A program made the translations under genes and the position numbers. 64,000 bases of DNA from Streptomyces spiramyceticus (GTDB taxonomy: Bacteria; Actinomycetota; Actinomycetes; Streptomycetales; Streptomycetaceae), in the NCBI RefSeq assembly GCF_028807635.1, contig NZ_JARBAX010000002.1, positions 930,001 to 994,000 on the forward strand, in the 5' to 3' direction. The notes beneath the pieces were generated by a model. It was not told the DNA's origin and searched no databases. It saw nothing but the letters and a program-made list of their open reading frames with translations. Every line of letters starts with the position of its first letter. Within the stretch, counting starts at the first letter, position 1. Positions 60,568 through 64,000 of the stretch are shown in pieces.

Positions 60568-60951
60568 ATGGTTGCGGTACCGAAGGGCGCCTTGACGAAG
60601 AGGGAAAAGGTGCGGGAGTTCGCCCTTACGCTGCCGGGCGCGGTGGAGGAGTTCCCCTGGGGGGAGACCGTCGTCAAGGTGAACAAGAAGATCTTCGTCT
60701 TTCTGGGGGTCGACGACGGCAGCTGTCCGCCGGGCGTCGGCGTCAAGCTGAAGGACCAGGCGATCCACGCCCATGCCATGTCGTCGCCCGGCGCGGAGCC
60801 TTCGGGGTACGGGCTCGGCAAGGCGGGGTGGGTGCAGATTCCCCTGGCGGAGAAGGGGGCGCCGTCCGCCGAACTGCTCTGCGACTGGGTGGAGGAGAGC
60901 TACCGAACCATCGCAACGAAGAAGCTGGTCGCGGAGCTCGACGCGCGCTGA
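60568..60951 (+). CDS. MmcQ/YjbR family protein
   Basis: 127 aa, ATG 60568 after AGGGAGG. The YjbR/CyaY-like fold (REFALTLPGAVEEFPWGETVVKVNKKIFVFLG and KAGWVQIPL) is clear. These proteins were named for a double-wing DNA-binding-like fold; function is not established. Confidence 0.88.
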   Translation: MVAVPKGALTKREKVREFALTLPGAVEEFPWGETVVKVNKKIFVFLGVDDGSCPPGVGVKLKDQAIHAHAMSSPGAEPSGYGLGKAGWVQIPLAEKGAPSAELLCDWVEESYRTIATKKLVAELDAR

Positions 60952-60983
60952 GATCCCGACGGCAGTCCACCAGGGATCGCGGT

Positions 60984-61029
60984 GACAAGAATCGCGGTGA
61001 GGTGACAAGAGGGGACAAGCGGCGACAAG
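60984..61029. repeat. Phased GACAAG repeats upstream of the acyl-CoA operon
   Basis: GACAAG occurs at 60984, 61004, 61014 and 61024, that is 20, 10 and 10 bp apart, on one face of the helix. The last three lie in 10-bp tandem units (GAGGTGACAA, GAGGGGACAA, GCGGCGACAA). ATCGCGGTGA is also repeated at 60977 and 60991. All lie in the 186-bp gap before the CoA transferase. Confidence 0.6.
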
Positions 61030-61043
61030 AGATGGCAGAAATC

Positions 61044-61114
61044 TAAGCGCTTGCTCGGCCCAGGGTCTTGTGCAGAGTGGAACACGTTCTTAGCATCACT
61101 GATGTTACATCAGT
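61044..61114 (+). promoter_or_regulatory. Promoter/operator region of the CoA-transferase operon
   Basis: Contains AAGCGCTT (61044-61051) and the perfect 17-bp palindrome ACTGATGT-T-ACATCAGT (61098-61114), which ends 23 bp before the ATG and overlaps the expected transcription start (TAGCAT at 61091 is a -10 candidate). A repressor of the TetR type, common for acyl-CoA catabolic genes, is the likely ligand; no regulator gene is in the window. Confidence 0.6.
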
Positions 61115-61137
61115 TGTGTCACAGTGCTGGGGGCTTG

Positions 61138-62271
61138 ATGACAGGGACAGCGAACGGCCCGCTCGCCGGTGTGCGCGTGGTGGAACTGGCGGGAATCGGA
61201 CCCGGCCCGTTCGCCGCCATGCTCCTCGCCGACCTGGGCGCCGACGTGGTCCGAGTGGACCGCCCCGGCGGCGCCGGACTCAGTATCAATCCGGCATACG
61301 ACCTCACCAACCGCAACAAACGCTCCGTCCTCATCGACCTCAAGTCGGCGGAAGGACCGGCCCAGGTCCTCGACCTCGTCGAGCGCGCCGACATCCTCGT
61401 CGAGGGCTACCGGCCGGGCGTCGCCGAACGCCTCGGCGTCGGCCCCGACACCTGCCTCGCCCGCAATCCGCAGCTCGTGTACGGGCGAATGACCGGTTGG
61501 GGACAGGACGGCCCGCTCGCGCAGCGCGCCGGGCACGACATCGCGTACATCGCGCTCACCGGCACGCTCGGCATGTTCGGCAAGCCCGACGAGCCGCCCA
61601 CCGTCCCGGCGAACCTGGTCGGCGACTACGCGGGCGGCTCGCTCTACCTCGTCGTCGGCGTCCTCGCCGCGCTCCAGCACGCCCGTACGGAGGGCGGCGC
61701 CGGCCAGGTCGTCGACGCCGCGATCGTGGACGGCGCGGCCCACCTCGCCACGATGATCCACGGGATGCTCGCGGCCGGTGGGTGGCAGGACCGGCGCGCG
61801 TCGAACCTTCTCGACGGCGGATGCCCCTTCTACGGCAATTACGAGACCTCGGACGGCCAGTACATGGCGGTCGGGGCCCTGGAGCCGCAGTTCTACGCCG
61901 AGTTCATCGAGCTGCTCGGCATCAAGGACGAGGCCCCGGAGCGTAAGGACTTCGCCCGGTGGGACGAACTGCGGGATCTGATCACCGCCCGCTTCAGGGC
62001 CAGGTCCCGGGACGAGTGGACCGCCGTCTTCGAGGGCTCCGACGCATGCGTTGCACCCGTCCTGTCGCTGCGCGAGGCCCCCGCCCACCCGCACCTCGCG
62101 GCCCGCGCCACCTTCGTCGACCACGGCGGAATCACCCAGCCCGCGCCCGCGCCGCGCTTCTCGGCCACGCCGGGGGCGGTACGCCGACCACCCGCGCAGC
62201 CCGGCGCGGACACGGCCGAAGTGGCCCGCGACTGGGGCGTACCGAGCCTGGAAAGGGATGACGTCGGCTGA
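61138..62271 (+). CDS. CaiB/BaiF family CoA transferase
   Basis: 377 aa. Class III CoA transferase or alpha-methylacyl-CoA racemase-like: GVRVVELAGIGPGPFAAMLLADLGADVVRVDRP, NRNKRSVLIDLKS, GYRPGVAERLG, GRMTGWGQDGPLAQRAGHDIAYIALTG with the active-site Asp. The GH-D-I pattern and C-terminal length favour the racemase-like branch. First gene of an operon; its stop overlaps the next ATG (TGATG). Confidence 0.9.
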   Translation: MTGTANGPLAGVRVVELAGIGPGPFAAMLLADLGADVVRVDRPGGAGLSINPAYDLTNRNKRSVLIDLKSAEGPAQVLDLVERADILVEGYRPGVAERLGVGPDTCLARNPQLVYGRMTGWGQDGPLAQRAGHDIAYIALTGTLGMFGKPDEPPTVPANLVGDYAGGSLYLVVGVLAALQHARTEGGAGQVVDAAIVDGAAHLATMIHGMLAAGGWQDRRASNLLDGGCPFYGNYETSDGQYMAVGALEPQFYAEFIELLGIKDEAPERKDFARWDELRDLITARFRARSRDEWTAVFEGSDACVAPVLSLREAPAHPHLAARATFVDHGGITQPAPAPRFSATPGAVRRPPAQPGADTAEVARDWGVPSLERDDVG

Positions 62272-63296
62272 TGGAACTCTCCATCCCCTTGAGCTACGCG
62301 GGCGACCCGCGCGAGGCCTGCGACCAGGTCGCCGCTCTGGAATCGGCCGGCCTGGACGCCGTCTGGGTCGCGGAGGCGTACGGCTTCGACTCGCCCACGA
62401 TCATGGGCTACCTCGCCGCCCGCACCACACGCATGAAGATCGGCGCCGCGATACTCAACGTCTACTCGCGCATGCCCGCGCTCATCGCCCAGACCGCCGC
62501 CGGACTCGACGCCGTCTCCGGCGGCCGCGCGCTCCTGGGGCTCGGCGCCTCGGGCCCGCAGGTCGTCGAGGGATGGCACGGCAAGCCGTACGACAGGCCG
62601 CTCGGCCGCACCCGCGAGACCGTCGAACTGTGCCGCCGCATCTGGAAGCGCGAGGTCATCGACCACCACGGCATCACCGACATGCCGCTGCCCAGGGAGA
62701 AGGGCGGCACGCTCGGCAAGCCGCTGAAGATCCTCACCAAGCCGGTGCGCGACGAGATCCCGGTGTACGTCGCCTCGCTCGGCCCGGCCAATGTGAAGCT
62801 GACCGCCGAGATCGCCGACGGCTGGCTACCGACTCTCTTCCTGCCGGAGAAGGCGCGGCAGGTGTGGGGAAGTGCCCTTGCCGAGGGCGCGGCCGGGCGC
62901 GACCCCTCGCTCGGCCCGCTCCAGACCGTGGCGGGCGGCCTGCTCGCCATCGGCGACGACGCGGCCGCCGTACGGGACCTCGCACGCCCGCAGATCGCGC
63001 TGTACGTCGGCGGGATGGGCGCGAAGGGCAAGAACTTCTACAACGACCTCGCCGTCGCGTACGGCTACGAGGCGCAGGCCGCGAAGATCCAGGACCTGTA
63101 CCTCTCCGGGAAGAAGAAGGAGGCGGAGGCCGCCGTCCCCGACGAGTTCTGCGAACTCGTGTCGCTGTGCGGTCCCGAGAGTTACGTACGTGAGCGTGTC
63201 GAGGCGTTCCGCGAGGCGGGCGTCACCATGCTCAACGTCATTCCCGTCGGCCCCGAGCCGGCCAAGTTGATCGAAACCGTCAAGGGCTGGCTGTAG
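62271..63296 (+). CDS. LLM-class F420-dependent oxidoreductase
   Basis: 341 aa. Bacterial luciferase-like TIM barrel: ELSIPLSYAGDPREACDQVAALESAGLDAVWVAEAYGFDSPTIMGYLAART, LGLGASGPQVVEGWHG and IPVYVASLGPANVKLTAEIADGWLPTLF, all typical of F420-using actinomycete members. Coupled between a CoA transferase and an acyl-CoA dehydrogenase, it probably acts on a branched or cyclic acyl-CoA. Confidence 0.92.
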   Translation: MELSIPLSYAGDPREACDQVAALESAGLDAVWVAEAYGFDSPTIMGYLAARTTRMKIGAAILNVYSRMPALIAQTAAGLDAVSGGRALLGLGASGPQVVEGWHGKPYDRPLGRTRETVELCRRIWKREVIDHHGITDMPLPREKGGTLGKPLKILTKPVRDEIPVYVASLGPANVKLTAEIADGWLPTLFLPEKARQVWGSALAEGAAGRDPSLGPLQTVAGGLLAIGDDAAAVRDLARPQIALYVGGMGAKGKNFYNDLAVAYGYEAQAAKIQDLYLSGKKKEAEAAVPDEFCELVSLCGPESYVRERVEAFREAGVTMLNVIPVGPEPAKLIETVKGWL

Positions 63297-63305
63297 GGGG
63301 CAGAG

Positions 63306-64000
63306 TTGAAGCGTCAGATCTTCACCGCGGAGCATGAGGCATTCCGGGAGACCGTGCGTACCTTCCTCGCGAAGGAAGTCACGCCGTACTACGACCAGTG
63401 GGAGAAGGACGGCATCGTCAGCCGCGAGGCGTGGCTGGCGGCCGGAAGGCAGGGGCTGCTCGGCCTCGCCGTACCGGAGGAGTACGGGGGCGGCGGCAAT
63501 GCCGACTTCCGCTACAGCGCCGTACTGGCCGAGGAGTTCACCCGGGCCGGCGCGGCCGGGCTCGCGCTCGGCCTGCACAACGACATCATCGGCCCCTATC
63601 TCACCGGGCTCGCCACCGAAGAGCAGAAGCGGCGCTGGCTGCCCGGCTTCTGCACCGGCGAGACGATCACCGCCATCGCGATGACGGAGCCGGGCGCGGG
63701 ATCCGACCTCCAGGGCATCCGTACGACCGCCGAGGACCGGGGCGACCACTGGGTGCTCAACGGCTCCAAGACCTTCATCTCCAACGGCATCCTCGCCGAC
63801 CTGGTGATCGTCGTCGCCAAGACGTCACCGGAGGGCGGCGCCAAGGGGCTGTCGCTGCTGGTGGTGGAGCGCGGCGCGGAAGGCTTCGAGCGCGGGCGGA
63901 ACCTCGACAAGATCGGCCAGAAGTCCCAGGACACCGCCGAGCTGTTCTTCAACGACGTACGCGTCCCCAAGGAGAACCTGCTCGGTGAGCTCAACGGCGC
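63306..64000 (+). CDS. Acyl-CoA dehydrogenase (3' end outside window)
   Basis: Open from TTG 63306 (AGGGGG upstream) to the window end, at least 231 residues: KRQIFTAEHEAFRETVRTFLAKEVTPYYDQWEKDG, GLLGLAVPEEYGGGG, AMTEPGAGSDLQGIRTTA (flavin/substrate motif), GSKTFISNGILADLVIVVAKT and KIGQKSQDTAELFFNDVRVPKENLLGE. The catalytic Glu would lie beyond the end. It is 9 bp after the LLM enzyme, so it belongs to the same operon. Confidence 0.93.
   Translation, partial: MKRQIFTAEHEAFRETVRTFLAKEVTPYYDQWEKDGIVSREAWLAAGRQGLLGLAVPEEYGGGGNADFRYSAVLAEEFTRAGAAGLALGLHNDIIGPYLTGLATEEQKRRWLPGFCTGETITAIAMTEPGAGSDLQGIRTTAEDRGDHWVLNGSKTFISNGILADLVIVVAKTSPEGGAKGLSLLVVERGAEGFERGRNLDKIGQKSQDTAELFFNDVRVPKENLLGELNG

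Overview
This is a high-GC actinomycete chromosome segment, almost certainly Streptomyces or a close relative. The signs are near-universal G/C at third codon positions, GTG/TTG starts, stop-start overlaps, a WhiB-like protein, an SsgA-like protein, a WhiJ-type regulator set (Xre/DUF5753 + DUF397 + RsbW-like ATPase), a two-domain laccase, a GH46 chitosanase and typical Streptomyces intergenic palindromes. No rRNA, tRNA, CRISPR array or intact transposase was found. The content is accessory and developmental rather than core housekeeping.

Layout. 1-7.7 kb: the right end of a nonribosomal peptide locus, with tandem thioesterase domains, an SDR, one C*-A-PCP module whose A-domain pocket reads as threonine, and a frameshifted LuxR/LAL-type regulator that also lacks its DNA-binding domain. 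7.7-12.1 kb: a secreted SGNH hydrolase, the WhiJ-like set and a DUF574 methyltransferase. 12.1-17.2 kb: a ROK-family gene remnant, a small inverted-repeat element, a secreted M64 peptidase, and an anmK-MHS transporter pair. 17.2-23.6 kb: a secreted VWA operon, cupin/GlxA regulator, and a three-gene polar amino-acid ABC transporter. 23.6-27 kb: a 1109-aa NACHT NTPase resembling bacterial NLR-like defence proteins. 27-34.8 kb: a Tat-exported flavoprotein, YchJ, DUF3140, a TrkA-N membrane protein, a wrecked PucR regulator and a DUF5819/HTTM pair resembling SdpA/SdpB. 34.8-42.9 kb: a flavin oxidoreductase, split NHEJ ligase and polymerase genes, a zinc alcohol dehydrogenase, a UDP-sugar dehydrogenase and an MFS exporter. 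42.9-52 kb: an extracellular redox group (cupredoxin/DUF1080 protein, ThuA-sugar dehydrogenase, laccase), a WhiB-like gene, a GMC oxidoreductase, a MITE-like repeat and chitosanase. 52-58 kb: acyl-ACP desaturase, DDAH, ABC-F ATPase with a long leader, SsgA-like protein, an internally deleted acetyltransferase and a secreted beta-propeller protein. 58-64 kb: YciI, endonuclease V, an enoyl-reductase-like protein, MmcQ/YjbR, and an acyl-CoA operon (CoA transferase, F420 LLM enzyme, acyl-CoA dehydrogenase) running off the end.

Gene decay is a recurring theme: the LAL regulator, PucR regulator, ROK protein and GNAT acetyltransferase are all damaged. Two copies of one inverted-repeat element each supply the stop codon of the neighbouring gene, and a Streptomyces intergenic repeat seems to be built into the NRPS reading frame. 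The features most worth testing are the NACHT gene, the repeat inside the NRPS, the stop-codon-supplying MITE, the three 11-bp-phased heptamers before the WhiB-like gene, and the leader of the ABC-F gene.
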